This document shows positions 52,372-60,499 of a DNA stretch of 64,000 nt, in pieces. The notes under the pieces are model-generated. The model ran no database searches, was not told the origin of the DNA, and saw only the letters and a list, made by a program, of their open reading frames with translations. How positions within the stretch are numbered: the stretch's first letter is position 1; each line of letters starts with the position of its first letter. The position numbers and the translations under genes were made by a program. Source of the stretch: Flavobacteriales bacterium (GTDB lineage Bacteria > Bacteroidota > Bacteroidia > Flavobacteriales_F > PHOS-HE28); assembly GCA_016716605.1 (NCBI GenBank), contig JADJWA010000001.1:3592893-3656892 (forward strand). The letters are read 5' to 3'.

Positions 52372-52474
52372 GACCCCTTTGGGGTCGATGGCTCCGAGGA
52401 TTTAGACCCCGAAGGGGTCCAAGAAATTAGAGAGAGAGTCAGTTCATTGTACCGCGTTCGACCCGATAGGGTCG
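52372..52474. repeat. Cluster of three short palindromes upstream of hisS
   Basis: GACCCC-TTT-GGGGTC (52372-52386), GACCCC-GAA-GGGGTC (52405-52419) and CGACCC-GATA-GGGTCG (52459-52474), plus a half copy near 52330. All share a GACCC/GGGTC core with the palindrome at the other end of hisS (50887). Confidence 0.75.
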
Positions 52475-52496
52475 CAGACCAGCGCTGTCCCCTTGC

Positions 52497-52577
52497 TCAG
52501 CGCGATTTGATGCGGCGGAGCATCTCCACGGGACCGAAGTCGCGGGTGCCCTTGGGGATGGAAGGCTTGGTGGCCAT
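52497..52577 (-). pseudogene. Duplicated 5' end of hisS (26-codon remnant)
   Basis: An ATG-to-stop frame of 26 codons. It shares 43 consecutive identical bases with the hisS start (TGCGG... of codons for PSIPKGTRDFGPVEMLRR, at 52184-52247) and encodes MATKPSIPKGTRDFG then PVEMLRRIKSR and a stop. About 105 bases further upstream the hisS promoter-like box is found again. It looks like a tandem duplication of the hisS promoter and first codons, broken by later insertions. Confidence 0.75.
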
Positions 52578-52578
52578 G

Positions 52579-52642
52579 TCAAGATTCAAGTATCAAGTCA
52601 CAAGATTCAGGCTCAAGCTTCAAGATTCAAGCTTCAAGGTGT
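52579..52642. repeat. Low-complexity TCAAG/AAGATTC repeat
   Basis: Irregular repeats of TCAAGATTCAAG-like words between the duplicated hisS start codon and its promoter-like box. This A/T-richer stretch stands out from the surrounding GC-rich DNA. Confidence 0.6.
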
Positions 52643-52800
52643 TTGGCTTTGAGGAGCGAGGTTATCGGAAGATTGGCGGCGGCGAAAGTAGCCGTCGTGT
52701 GCGTGGCGGGGCTCGCAGCGTTCCATCGCGTGCATCAAGGAGCTACCGCCGCCCTGCTCCGAACCCGAACGCCCCTTCGTCTGTTCCCCTTCATCGAACC

Positions 52801-53388
52801 ATGAAAACCTTCGCCATCATCGCGCTTGTCCTCGCGGGGCTCTTCGCGCTCTCTCAACTTTGGGCCTACGGACAGGTGCGCAACATCGAGATGTACCCCT
52901 GCGAGGTGGTCAAGGCCTACGCGGACTTCGAGGTGCGCCGCTACCATTCGGCCAACTTCATCTACGTGACGATCGATGCCGACAGCTACCGGGGCGGGAG
53001 CAGCCGGGGCTTCCGGACCCTGGCGGGCTACATCTTCGGCGGCAACGAAACCGGTCAGAAGATCGCCATGACCAGCCCGGTGGAGATGGAGATGGACGGC
53101 CCGATGACCATGAAATTCATGCTGCCCGCCGAGCACGATCCGAAGGACCTGCCGAAACCGGACAACGCCGAGGTGCAATTCAAGACCGAGGCCGAGCGCA
53201 CCATGGCGGCCATCACCTTCGGAGGATTCGCCAACGATGCGCGCATCCTGGAGCACAAGGAGAAGCTCTTCGCCGCGCTGGAGCGCGAAGGGATCGCGCA
53301 TACGGGCCAATGGAGCTTCATGGGCTACGACCCGCCCTACCGCCTGGTGGGCCGTCGCAACGAGGTCATGGTCGAACTGGTGCCCTGA
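52801..53388 (+). CDS. SOUL-family haem-binding protein
   Basis: A 195-residue protein with an N-terminal membrane segment (FAIIALVLAGLFALSQLW) and a SOUL/HBP domain: YPCEVVKAYADFEVRRYHSANFIYV, SRGFRTLAGYIFGGNETGQKIAMTSPVEM, TMKFMLPAEHDPKDLPKPDN, and YDPPYRLVGRRNEVMVEL. Family members bind haem or other tetrapyrroles. The anchored form is common in bacteria. Start at ATG 52801; the frame is open far upstream into the repeat region, but nothing there is domain-like. Confidence 0.9.
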   Translation: MKTFAIIALVLAGLFALSQLWAYGQVRNIEMYPCEVVKAYADFEVRRYHSANFIYVTIDADSYRGGSSRGFRTLAGYIFGGNETGQKIAMTSPVEMEMDGPMTMKFMLPAEHDPKDLPKPDNAEVQFKTEAERTMAAITFGGFANDARILEHKEKLFAALEREGIAHTGQWSFMGYDPPYRLVGRRNEVMVELVP

Positions 53389-53440
53389 GGATGCTGGGCT
53401 GAAGAGCACGGGATCACCGGCAACCCGGCGCCCGGGCCGC

Positions 53441-54385
53441 TCAGCGCAAGAGCCGCAGCGTGGCCCCGTCTTCGGTGCGCACGGTGTACAGGCCCGGCGC
53501 AAGACAAGCCAAGTCGATGAGCGATTGGCGATTCAGCGCGGCGGCCACACGGCCCGAAGCATCGAGCAGCACCCCGCTCACCGGACGGTTGAGCCACAGC
53601 GACGCGCCTCCGGGCACGACCCAGCCCTGCAGGGCATCCGACACCGCGGAACCAGGATCCGGCATGCCGGTAATGGCATCGGCCCTCCACAGGCTATAGG
53701 TGGTGGTGAAGGTGCCCAGCGGGCTGTTGATGGTGTTGCTCACGACTTCCAGCACCGGCCAGGGCTCCCCCACCACGAACCATTGGTACGAGTCGATGTC
53801 CTGCTCGAGGGTGGCGAAGGGCGACTCATCGCTCTGCTCGGCAGTGATGTGCACGCGGAGCGCGTTCACCACGGTGCCCCATGGCAACTGCAGCGTGCCA
53901 TAGGCATCGGCCTCACCGCTGTACGTGCCAGTGCGCGTCACATCGAAGCCGGCCACGGAATAGGTGCCGGCATAGGTGTCGGTCCAGCTGTCATCGTAGG
54001 TGAGCGGCCACAACAGCGCGCGGCGGGTGTCGGTGAGCGCCACCACGGTGCCCTGCTCATCGCTGCCCTGCACATAGAGGCCGGTGGCGTCCTGGTCACT
54101 GAAGGAGACCACGTCCCAAAGCTCCGCGATGGTGGCCTGCGGGAAGAGCGCGCCGCTGGTGGTGGTGGCGGGATCCACCCATTGCACGGTGGTGCTGCTG
54201 TCCACCACGAGCGATGCGAAGTCCCAGGTCTGGTTGGGCCCCGCGAAGCCCGGGTCAGCGTAGGGGCTGTAGTTCAACGAGAGGCTCTGGCCGATGGTGA
54301 AGCCGTTGGTGGCTTGGGTGAGGGTGGGCTGAGCGGTGAGCGCGGCGGCGGACAAGGCTGCGGTGAACAGCGTAAGGAGACGCAT
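53441..54385 (-). CDS. T9SS-secreted protein of unknown function
   Basis: A 314-residue protein. The start at 54385 gives a signal peptide (RLLTLFTAALSAAALTAQ). The middle is beta-rich (FTIGQSLSLNYSPYADPG, TWDFASLVVDSSTTVQWVDP) and lacks a domain I can name. The C-terminus (GVLLDASGRVAAALNRQSLIDLACLAPGLYTVRTEDGATLRLLR) is a T9SS type A sorting domain. Convergent with the SOUL gene, 52 bases between stops. Confidence 0.8.
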   Translation of the reverse strand: MRLLTLFTAALSAAALTAQPTLTQATNGFTIGQSLSLNYSPYADPGFAGPNQTWDFASLVVDSSTTVQWVDPATTTSGALFPQATIAELWDVVSFSDQDATGLYVQGSDEQGTVVALTDTRRALLWPLTYDDSWTDTYAGTYSVAGFDVTRTGTYSGEADAYGTLQLPWGTVVNALRVHITAEQSDESPFATLEQDIDSYQWFVVGEPWPVLEVVSNTINSPLGTFTTTYSLWRADAITGMPDPGSAVSDALQGWVVPGGASLWLNRPVSGVLLDASGRVAAALNRQSLIDLACLAPGLYTVRTEDGATLRLLR

Positions 54386-54705
54386 GGTGGACGTGATTTC
54401 GAGGCAAGCTAGCGGCAAGCGGCATGGGCAAGGATGATGCACGTCATCATGCCCGCTCGAATGGCCACGCTCATGCCGCGTGCGTGCGGATCCCGCAAGC
54501 GTTCCACGGCCCGGAAATGCGCATGTGCCTTGCTTACTCGATCCGCACGATCGGCCCATGCGCATTTGGCTCAGCCATCGTTCGGTCCGGATGGCGAAAT
54601 CCCAGAGGATGGAAAGCCCCCTTCACCCAACGCGCCAGCCCGTTCCAACGTGTACACGCAGGGTACAGGCGGTTCACCACCTTTGCGCGTAGCACCCGTA
54701 CATCC
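54386..54705. other. Intergenic region between divergent T9SS genes
   Basis: 320 bases without a supported gene. It carries the -7-like box of the delta-60 gene at its right end; no repeats seen. Confidence 0.45.
54678..54685 (+). promoter_or_regulatory. Putative -7 element CACCTTTG
   Basis: CACCTTTG lies 20 bases before the ATG at 54706 and is identical to the box upstream of the gene at 2345. Confidence 0.4.
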
Positions 54706-56238
54706 ATGAGAACCATCCTTCCTGCCCTGGCAGCCATCTCTGTGGCAGCAGCCACTGCCCAGCCCGGCACGCTCGACCTCAGCTTCGGAACGAACGGCGA
54801 GGCGCTCATCGACGCGGGCTCGGGGTACGACTGGATGAACGATCTGGTCATACAGCCCGATAACAAGATCGTGGTGGTCGGCAGCATCGGCGCCATCGGT
54901 GGCGGAGCCTTCCAGGATGCCATCATCATCCGCTATAATGCCGACGGCACACCCGACACCGATTTCGGCACCAACGGCCAGGTGGTCTGGACCGGCACCG
55001 GCGGCGATGACCGCCTTGCCGCGGTGGACATCGATGATCAAGGCCGCATCGTGGCGGCGGGCGAGACCGAGCTCGCCAGCGGCGAAATGCAGATGTTCAT
55101 CCTATGCCTGCTGCCCGATGGCAGCTACGACAACAGCTTCTCCGGCAACGGAGAGGTCACCCGGGCCACCAGCGTGTACAACGATGGCAGCTACGCGCGT
55201 GACGTGGTCTGCATGGATGACGGCGGCATCATGGTGCTGGGCTACGAGCATTACACGCTCACCCAGCCCAACTACAATGCGGTGTCGTTCTGGAAGACCA
55301 CGTCCACGGGCGGCATCGACCCCACCGTCGGCGGCGGCAGCTCCGCCACTTTCACCGACCTCTTCGATGATGACCTCTCCGATGTGGGCAACAGCATGGC
55401 TATTCGCGCCGACGGGAAATTCGTGGTGGGCACCGTGAGCGCCAATGCCCCCAATCAGCGCATGGGCTACGGCACCTTCGGCGCCAACGGCAGCCATCTG
55501 ACCGCCGATTTCGAGAACACCTACGACCTCACCACCGGCAATGATGCGGCCAACAGCATCGTACTGATGCCCGATCAGCGTTGCGTACTGGCCGGCCCCA
55601 GCGGTACCCAAGCCGCGCTGGTGGGCATCATGCCCAACGCCAGCAGCGACCTCTCGTTCGGCGATCAGGGCGAGGTGATCGTGCAGGTGGGCGCCTCGTC
55701 CACTTCCTTGTACCAGGCCATCCGGCAGCCCTGGGACAAGGTGCTCATCACAGGAGGCTTCAACCCCGGCAACGGCATGTACCTGGGCCGCTACAATGCC
55801 GACGGCACCCCCGACGTGTCCTTTGGCAGCAACGGCTTCGCAACGCACCAGCCCGGAGGCGGCTTCGGCGATGGCCGCGCCATCGGCCTCCAGAGCGATG
55901 GCGGCATCATCGTTGGCGGTATACGCTACCTGAGCGGCAGCAACTACGACCTCTTCCTGTTGCGGTTCAGCAACGATCTCGCTACGAGCACGCCATCATC
56001 GATGGCGGAAATCGCGCTGCAGGCCTTCCCGAATCCCTTCACACAGGCGTTCACCGTGCCCGGTACGGTGGCGAATGGAAGCCTGCAGGTGATCGATGCG
56101 CTTGGGCGGATTGTGCATAGCGCGCGCACCAACGCAGAGCGCACCGTGGTGCAAGCCGAGCTGCCGGCGGGCGTGTACACCGTTCGCTATGAGCAAAGCC
56201 ATCAGGCCGCGCGCTCGCTGCGTGTGTTGAAAGAGTAG
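54706..56238 (+). CDS. Delta-60 repeat beta-propeller protein with T9SS sorting domain
   Basis: A 510-residue secreted protein. Signal peptide (RTILPALAAISVAAATAQ), then repeats of the delta-60 type: each unit reads like LDLSFGTNGEALID...DLVIQPDNKIVVVGS, with further copies at TPDTDFGTNGQVVW, DLSFGDQGEVIVQVG and TPDVSFGSNGFATHQ. The last ~80 residues are a T9SS type A sorting domain (LQAFPNPFTQAFTV...LPAGVYTVRYEQ...RVLKE). Surface-exposed or released; ligand unknown. The box at 54678 probably drives it. Confidence 0.87.
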   Translation: MRTILPALAAISVAAATAQPGTLDLSFGTNGEALIDAGSGYDWMNDLVIQPDNKIVVVGSIGAIGGGAFQDAIIIRYNADGTPDTDFGTNGQVVWTGTGGDDRLAAVDIDDQGRIVAAGETELASGEMQMFILCLLPDGSYDNSFSGNGEVTRATSVYNDGSYARDVVCMDDGGIMVLGYEHYTLTQPNYNAVSFWKTTSTGGIDPTVGGGSSATFTDLFDDDLSDVGNSMAIRADGKFVVGTVSANAPNQRMGYGTFGANGSHLTADFENTYDLTTGNDAANSIVLMPDQRCVLAGPSGTQAALVGIMPNASSDLSFGDQGEVIVQVGASSTSLYQAIRQPWDKVLITGGFNPGNGMYLGRYNADGTPDVSFGSNGFATHQPGGGFGDGRAIGLQSDGGIIVGGIRYLSGSNYDLFLLRFSNDLATSTPSSMAEIALQAFPNPFTQAFTVPGTVANGSLQVIDALGRIVHSARTNAERTVVQAELPAGVYTVRYEQSHQAARSLRVLKE

Positions 56239-56380
56239 CGCTCTGGATCACGCCTTGGCGCATTCGGGCCGGCATCGGCACGCCGGCTCGATCGGTTCAC
56301 GCACGATGCCCTCTCGGTTGCATTCCCCTCGTCATGCATTCCGAATCCCGCCGCACGATCTTCGCCGTTCCGCCGAAAGG

Positions 56381-58636
56381 ATGAAACCCATGCTGCACCG
56401 CTCCGCTCTTCTGTCTTCGCTCCTCCTCGTGCTCACTGCTTCCGCCCAGACCTGGGAGCTGATGACGCCGATCAAGACCCGCAGCGACCTGACCGCCGTG
56501 CGCATGCACAGCCCCACCGATGCCGTCACCATCGACCGCACCTTGGGCTACGTGCTGCGCACCAACGATGCGGGCGACAGCTGGGAGCGCATGCCCTACA
56601 ACCTGCTGAACGTGCCGCGCAGCCTGTGGATGTGGGATGACCAGCGCGGCATCATCGGTGCCGAGTCCGGCCGCTTCTACCGCACCACCGACAACTGGAG
56701 CAGCGCCAGTTCGGTGAACCTCTTCGGCTTCGGCCACGCCGCCTGCCTCAGCTTCGTGAACGATACCCTGGGCTGGGCGGCGAGCGAGAGCGGCAAGATC
56801 GCCCGCACCACCGATGCCGGCGCCAACTGGACCCTGCAGACGAGCGGCACCACCAACGCCATCGTGGGCCTCCATTTCGTGAACGACACCCTCGGCTTCG
56901 CATCGGCCACCGGCGCGGTGCTCCTGCGCACCACCAACGGCGGCGACACGTGGACGCCGATCACCGCGCCCATCACCTATAACATGCGCGGCTTCCACTT
57001 CGCCGATGCGCTGAATGGGCTCGCAGTGGGCATCGGGGGCGAGATCATCCGCACCAGCGACGCGGGCCTCACGTGGACGGCACAGACCAGCCCCACCACC
57101 AACAGTCTGCTCAGCCTCTTCGCGCGCGGCAACCTGCTGATCGCCGTGGGCAACGGCGGCGTGGTGATGCGCAGCACCAACGGCGGCGATAGCTGGAGCG
57201 CCCAGATCCTCGAGACCTTCCAGGACCTCTACCACGCGTACGTGGACCCCAGCGGCTTCGGATTGCTCGGCGGCGAAGCTCGCGTGTACCGCACCACGGA
57301 CCACGGCGCCACGTGGACGCCGGTGCAGATCGGCACCTACCACACCAAACTGAGCAAGGTGAGCTTCGGCACCGACCAGCTGGGTGCCGCCGCCGGATGG
57401 CAGACGCTGGGCGGTTTCGAGAACGGCGTGATGCGCTCCACCGACGGCGGACGCCACTGGGCCAACGCCAGCGCCGGCAGCGCCACCTGGGTGGGCATCC
57501 ACCTGCGGTCCAACGGCATCGGCTGGCTCGGTGGCGGCTCGGGCGCCAACCGACACACCACCGACTACTTCGCCACCAGCACCAATCACCCCGGACCCAG
57601 CGTGGCCATCCGCAGCACCTGGGCCTTCAGCACCACCACCGCGCTGGCCTGCGGCGGCTACGTGAACGGCGGCTGCTACCGCACCACCAACGGCGGCAGC
57701 AGCTGGACCCACGTGCTCGATGGCGGCAACATCTACGATATCTGGTTCGTGAACGACAACCTCGGCTTCTGCGGCGGCGAGGGCGGCGTGCTGGCTCGCA
57801 CCACCGATGGCGGCGCCACCTGGGAATGGCTGGACCCGCCGACCAACTCGGACATCAACAGCCTCTTCTTCCTCAACGATACACTGGGCTGGTTCTCGGG
57901 CAGCGGCGGCGCGCGCACCACCGACGGCGGCGATACGTGGACAATCCTCAACGAATTGCCGCAGTTCACCATGAGCATCTTCTTCACCGACCCCGACACC
58001 GGCTACGCGGTGCAGTACAGCGGCTACGTGCTGCGCACCACCGACGGCGGCGATAGCTGGGAGACCATCGTGCCCGCTCCCTTCGATGTGGGCCTGAACG
58101 ACGCGCAGCTCGTGGACGGTGCCCTGCTGGCCGTGGGCGACCATGGCGATGTGTTCCGCGCGCCGCTGGAGTGTCCGCCCACGCCGCAGATCCCCAGCGT
58201 GCTGCAGAGCGGCTCCACGCTGTGCACCGCCTACCGTCCGCAGATCCAGTGGTACCTCAACGGCGAGCCGCTGCCCGATGGCACCGGGCCCTGCATCACC
58301 GCCGATGCGTCCGGCAACTACACCGTGGTGGTGACCGATGCGCTGGGCTGCACCAGCGCGCCCTCGGTGCCCGTGTCGATCATCTCCACCGCAGTGGACG
58401 CGCGCGCGACCGATGCGTTCGCGGTGTTCCCGAATCCCACCGGCGGCGCGATCACGCTGTCATTCGCGACCGATGGCGCGCATGCCCTGCTGCTCTGCGA
58501 TGCGCAAGGGCGCGTGCTGCGCACCGAACGCGTGAACGGAGCCCGGGCCACGCTCACGCTAGCGGACCTGCCGCGCGGGCTCTACCTGCTGCGCGAAGCG
58601 GGGAGCGCCGGGGCTGTACGAGTGGTGAAGGAGTGA
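56381..58636 (+). CDS. Ycf48/BNR-repeat beta-propeller protein with T9SS sorting domain
   Basis: A 751-residue secreted protein. Signal peptide at MKPMLHRSALLSSLLLVLTASAQ. About ten repeats of the Ycf48/photosystem-II-assembly-factor-like or sialidase BNR type follow, with cores such as RTTDAGANWTLQTSG, RTTNGGDTWTPI, RSTNGGDSWSAQ and RTTDGGDTWTIL. Then an Ig-like segment (LQSGSTLCTAYRPQIQWYLNGEPL, NYTVVVTDALGCTSAPS) and a T9SS type A sorting domain (AVFPNPTGGAITLSF...LPRGLYLLREAGS...VVKE). It likely binds carbohydrate or protein at the cell surface. It follows the delta-60 gene by 142 bases on the same strand. Confidence 0.88.
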   Translation: MKPMLHRSALLSSLLLVLTASAQTWELMTPIKTRSDLTAVRMHSPTDAVTIDRTLGYVLRTNDAGDSWERMPYNLLNVPRSLWMWDDQRGIIGAESGRFYRTTDNWSSASSVNLFGFGHAACLSFVNDTLGWAASESGKIARTTDAGANWTLQTSGTTNAIVGLHFVNDTLGFASATGAVLLRTTNGGDTWTPITAPITYNMRGFHFADALNGLAVGIGGEIIRTSDAGLTWTAQTSPTTNSLLSLFARGNLLIAVGNGGVVMRSTNGGDSWSAQILETFQDLYHAYVDPSGFGLLGGEARVYRTTDHGATWTPVQIGTYHTKLSKVSFGTDQLGAAAGWQTLGGFENGVMRSTDGGRHWANASAGSATWVGIHLRSNGIGWLGGGSGANRHTTDYFATSTNHPGPSVAIRSTWAFSTTTALACGGYVNGGCYRTTNGGSSWTHVLDGGNIYDIWFVNDNLGFCGGEGGVLARTTDGGATWEWLDPPTNSDINSLFFLNDTLGWFSGSGGARTTDGGDTWTILNELPQFTMSIFFTDPDTGYAVQYSGYVLRTTDGGDSWETIVPAPFDVGLNDAQLVDGALLAVGDHGDVFRAPLECPPTPQIPSVLQSGSTLCTAYRPQIQWYLNGEPLPDGTGPCITADASGNYTVVVTDALGCTSAPSVPVSIISTAVDARATDAFAVFPNPTGGAITLSFATDGAHALLLCDAQGRVLRTERVNGARATLTLADLPRGLYLLREAGSAGAVRVVKE

Positions 58637-58660
58637 GGTGTTGGAAGTGGGTGGCTGAAG

Positions 58661-58720
58661 ATGGTGGACCCATGCGGCGGTGAGTGGTTGGGGTGGCGAT
58701 TGGGGTGGGTTATAGGATTT
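58661..58720. repeat. Direct repeat flanking the gene at 58.8-59.5 kb, left copy
   Basis: A G-rich ~60-base stretch (GGACCCATGCGGCGG...GGGTGGCGATTGGGGTGG...AGGATT) that recurs with small differences at 59533-59588 on the other side of the beta-barrel gene. Confidence 0.7.
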
Positions 58721-58842
58721 GCAGAGACCGGATGTAGACGATAACCGCAAGGCGAAGGGGCTCTTCCATTCAAGCCCGCCAAGCAGTGCCCCACGAGAGG
58801 AACGGGTCCATTCAATACTATTGCGATAAACCTGCCCTTCAT

Positions 58843-59466
58843 ATGCGCCACAAGACCGGGAATGGCATTCGTATGCTGCAACTCGCTTGCCTCTTCATGG
58901 GATCCGGCAACATGGTGCTAGCCCAGGAATCCGAGCCGGTCATCCGGGGCAGCGGTTTCCTACGTGGCGGCTACAACCGATCACTGAATGAGTTCACGCC
59001 CGGATCTGGCCTCAACCTGATCATGGGCACCGATTACTACTTCGATTCTGGCGCCAACCGCAAACTACGATACGGCCTCAGCGTGGATTGGCTCCAGATC
59101 TCGGTGAATGCCGGCCGCAACGACTACGAAGAATGGGAGTTCTATCCGGAGATGCAGTTGCTCCGGCCGGGCTTGTTGCTGAGCCTGCTGGTGGGCAGCA
59201 ACACGGTCCTTGACCTGAAGTACATCGTGATGCCCACGGCGGGCGTCCTGCTCATCAATCAGAGCAATGATGGGCCACGAGGCCGAAGCCCTGGGAGCAA
59301 TACGTATGCGAGTTGGGGCTTCACCCACGGCCCTTACGTAGGCCTCAAGGCCGGCCGTTTCATGTCGGGCGTTGAACTGCCCATCGGTAATCTGTGGTTC
59401 GACGACAGCGAGGGCGAGAATGGGCTGGACAAGGAGCTAGCCGGCCGGCTGCCATGGTGCGGCTGA
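58843..59466 (+). CDS. Outer-membrane beta-barrel-like protein, 3' end probably frameshifted
   Basis: A 207-residue frame. Near the start IRMLQLACLFMGSGNMVLAQ acts as a signal peptide; strands such as GFLRGGYNRSLNEF, LNLIMGTDYYFDSG, YGLSVDWLQISVNAG and PYVGLKAGRFMSGVELPIG suggest a small barrel. As written it ends ELAGRLPWCG, but in the next frame the DNA encodes AAMVRLNLGFKFK and a stop at 59489, which is the expected amphipathic last strand of a barrel. A single-base change in the GCCGGCCGGC stretch near 59440 would explain this. Flanked by direct repeats. Function unknown. Confidence 0.6.
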   Translation: MRHKTGNGIRMLQLACLFMGSGNMVLAQESEPVIRGSGFLRGGYNRSLNEFTPGSGLNLIMGTDYYFDSGANRKLRYGLSVDWLQISVNAGRNDYEEWEFYPEMQLLRPGLLLSLLVGSNTVLDLKYIVMPTAGVLLINQSNDGPRGRSPGSNTYASWGFTHGPYVGLKAGRFMSGVELPIGNLWFDDSEGENGLDKELAGRLPWCG

Positions 59467-59532
59467 ATCTGGGATTCAAGTTCAAGTAGGCACCGAACTA
59501 GTTGCAACGTGTAAGCCTCGCTGATGAGAAAA

Positions 59533-59588
59533 GTCGGCGGACCCATGCGGTGGGTGATTGGGTGGCGATTGGGGTGGTCCATGGGATT
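59533..59588. repeat. Direct repeat, right copy (see 58661)
   Basis: GGACCCATGCGGTGGGTGATT...GGTGGCGATTGGGGTGG...GGGATT; partner of the copy at 58661-58720. Confidence 0.7.
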
Positions 59589-59670
59589 AGTGGAGGCCCT
59601 GTGGAAACCGGGCCCGAACTGCCATTGCGGGGGGTGAATGCCACCTGTTCGGCGCAGGCGCTGGTTTCAC

Positions 59671-60050
59671 AAGGGCTTCAGTGATTGTGGTTCCGGATTA
59701 TTCGTTCAGTGCAAGAACGAGTTCAGATCAAACTTCTCTTTCCACCTTATGCTTCGCCAACCCCGCATCAATTCTGCGGGGCTTTCGCCAAAAGGCGACC
59801 GCGCGTCGGGAGCCTGCCCCGGGCGAAGACCCGGGGTGGACGCCCACGCACGCAGCCTGCCGTGAGCAAGCACGCGCGGGTTCTCCGTAGCTCGTCATTC
59901 CGGAACGCGGGCCTGCTTTCCGAATGCAGGCTCACCGGTGCAGCGCGGACCCGCGTATTCGGAATCTCACGAGTGCTTCAGCGATTGTGGAGTCGTGCTG
60001 CTCGTTCAGCGAAAGGAACACGTTCATGTCAAATTTCTTTTTCCACCTTT
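59671..60050. repeat. Two copies of a ~75-base degenerate direct repeat, 300 bases apart
   Basis: Copy 1 (about 59671-59750) and copy 2 (about 59972-60050) share GCTTCAGYGATTGTGG, then TCGTTCAG, then a TCA-AA-TTTCT-TTTCCACCTT end, with roughly 70% identity by eye. Copy 2 runs into the stem-loop at 60043; copy 1 has only its left part. Confidence 0.6.
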
Positions 60051-60068
60051 TTGGCGGCAAAAAGGTGG
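60043..60068. repeat. Strong stem-loop: CCACCTTTTTG / CAAAAAGGTGG
   Basis: Perfect 11-bp arms with a 4-base GCGG loop; an outer pairing of GGCGGC (60053-60058) with GCCGCC (60078-60083) is an alternative fold. It is not followed by a T-run on either strand, so it is not a standard terminator. Confidence 0.7.
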
Positions 60069-60159
60069 AGCCAAAAAGCCGCCACGGCCAAGTCACTGCC
60101 CAACTCGCACAGGCCCGCAGCACGAGCTCCCCGAGTTGGGCGCGCCCGCGCAGGCCGTG

Positions 60160-60290
60160 GACAGCCACCGCACGCATCCTGCCGCGAGCAAGCACTCGCG
60201 AGTTGGATGACGGACGCCACCGCACGCAGCCTGCCGCGAGCAAGATGACGGACAGCCACCGCACGCAGCCTGCTGCGTGCCTGCCGCGAC
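60160..60290. repeat. ~32-base tandem-like repeat with core CACCGCACGCAGCCTGC
   Basis: Copies start near 60160, 60213 and 60251 with the pattern GACAGCCACCGCACGCAGCC then TGCCGCGAGCAAG; a further diverged copy is at about 59838-59871. Spacers of 6-20 bases differ, so this is not a CRISPR array. Confidence 0.7.
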
Positions 60291-60499
60291 TTCATCATCC
60301 TATGGCATTGCGCGACGCGCATTACTTTCGCCCCTGCATCCCGAGCGTCCGCTGCAAGGCGGACCCCCAACCGAGCTTCGACGCCACGGTGGGAGAACGA
60401 TGCGGACCGGCCCGGTCAAAAAAAGTCGAACCAGGGACCGTTGCGCGTCGTGGACCTCCAAGAGGCGGGCGTTCGGGTGCTTCACCAACACCCAACACC

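Larger units (their letters stand above)
59490..60499. other. Repeat-rich non-coding region
   Basis: About 1 kb with no convincing gene. It holds the right copy of the direct repeat (59533-59588), two copies of a ~75-base degenerate repeat, a strong stem-loop (60043-60068), a CCCCGGG/CCCGGGG hairpin (59817-59836) and three to four copies of a ~32-base repeat. Long open frames cross it but translate into low-complexity Arg/Pro/Ala sequence that follows the repeats. Confidence 0.6.

Noticed and set aside
52165..52800. Upstream extension of the SOUL-protein frame across the hisS start and palindromes
   Set aside because: It translates antisense hisS and repeats; the membrane segment and SOUL domain start at 52801.
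60160..60290. Possible CRISPR array
   Set aside because: Repeat units are imperfect, spacers are 6-20 bases and unequal, and no cas genes are adjacent.
59924..60499. Long open frame joining the repeat region to the gene at 60500
   Set aside because: The translation mirrors the 32-base DNA repeat and is not protein-like; the ATG at 60500 begins coding-like sequence.
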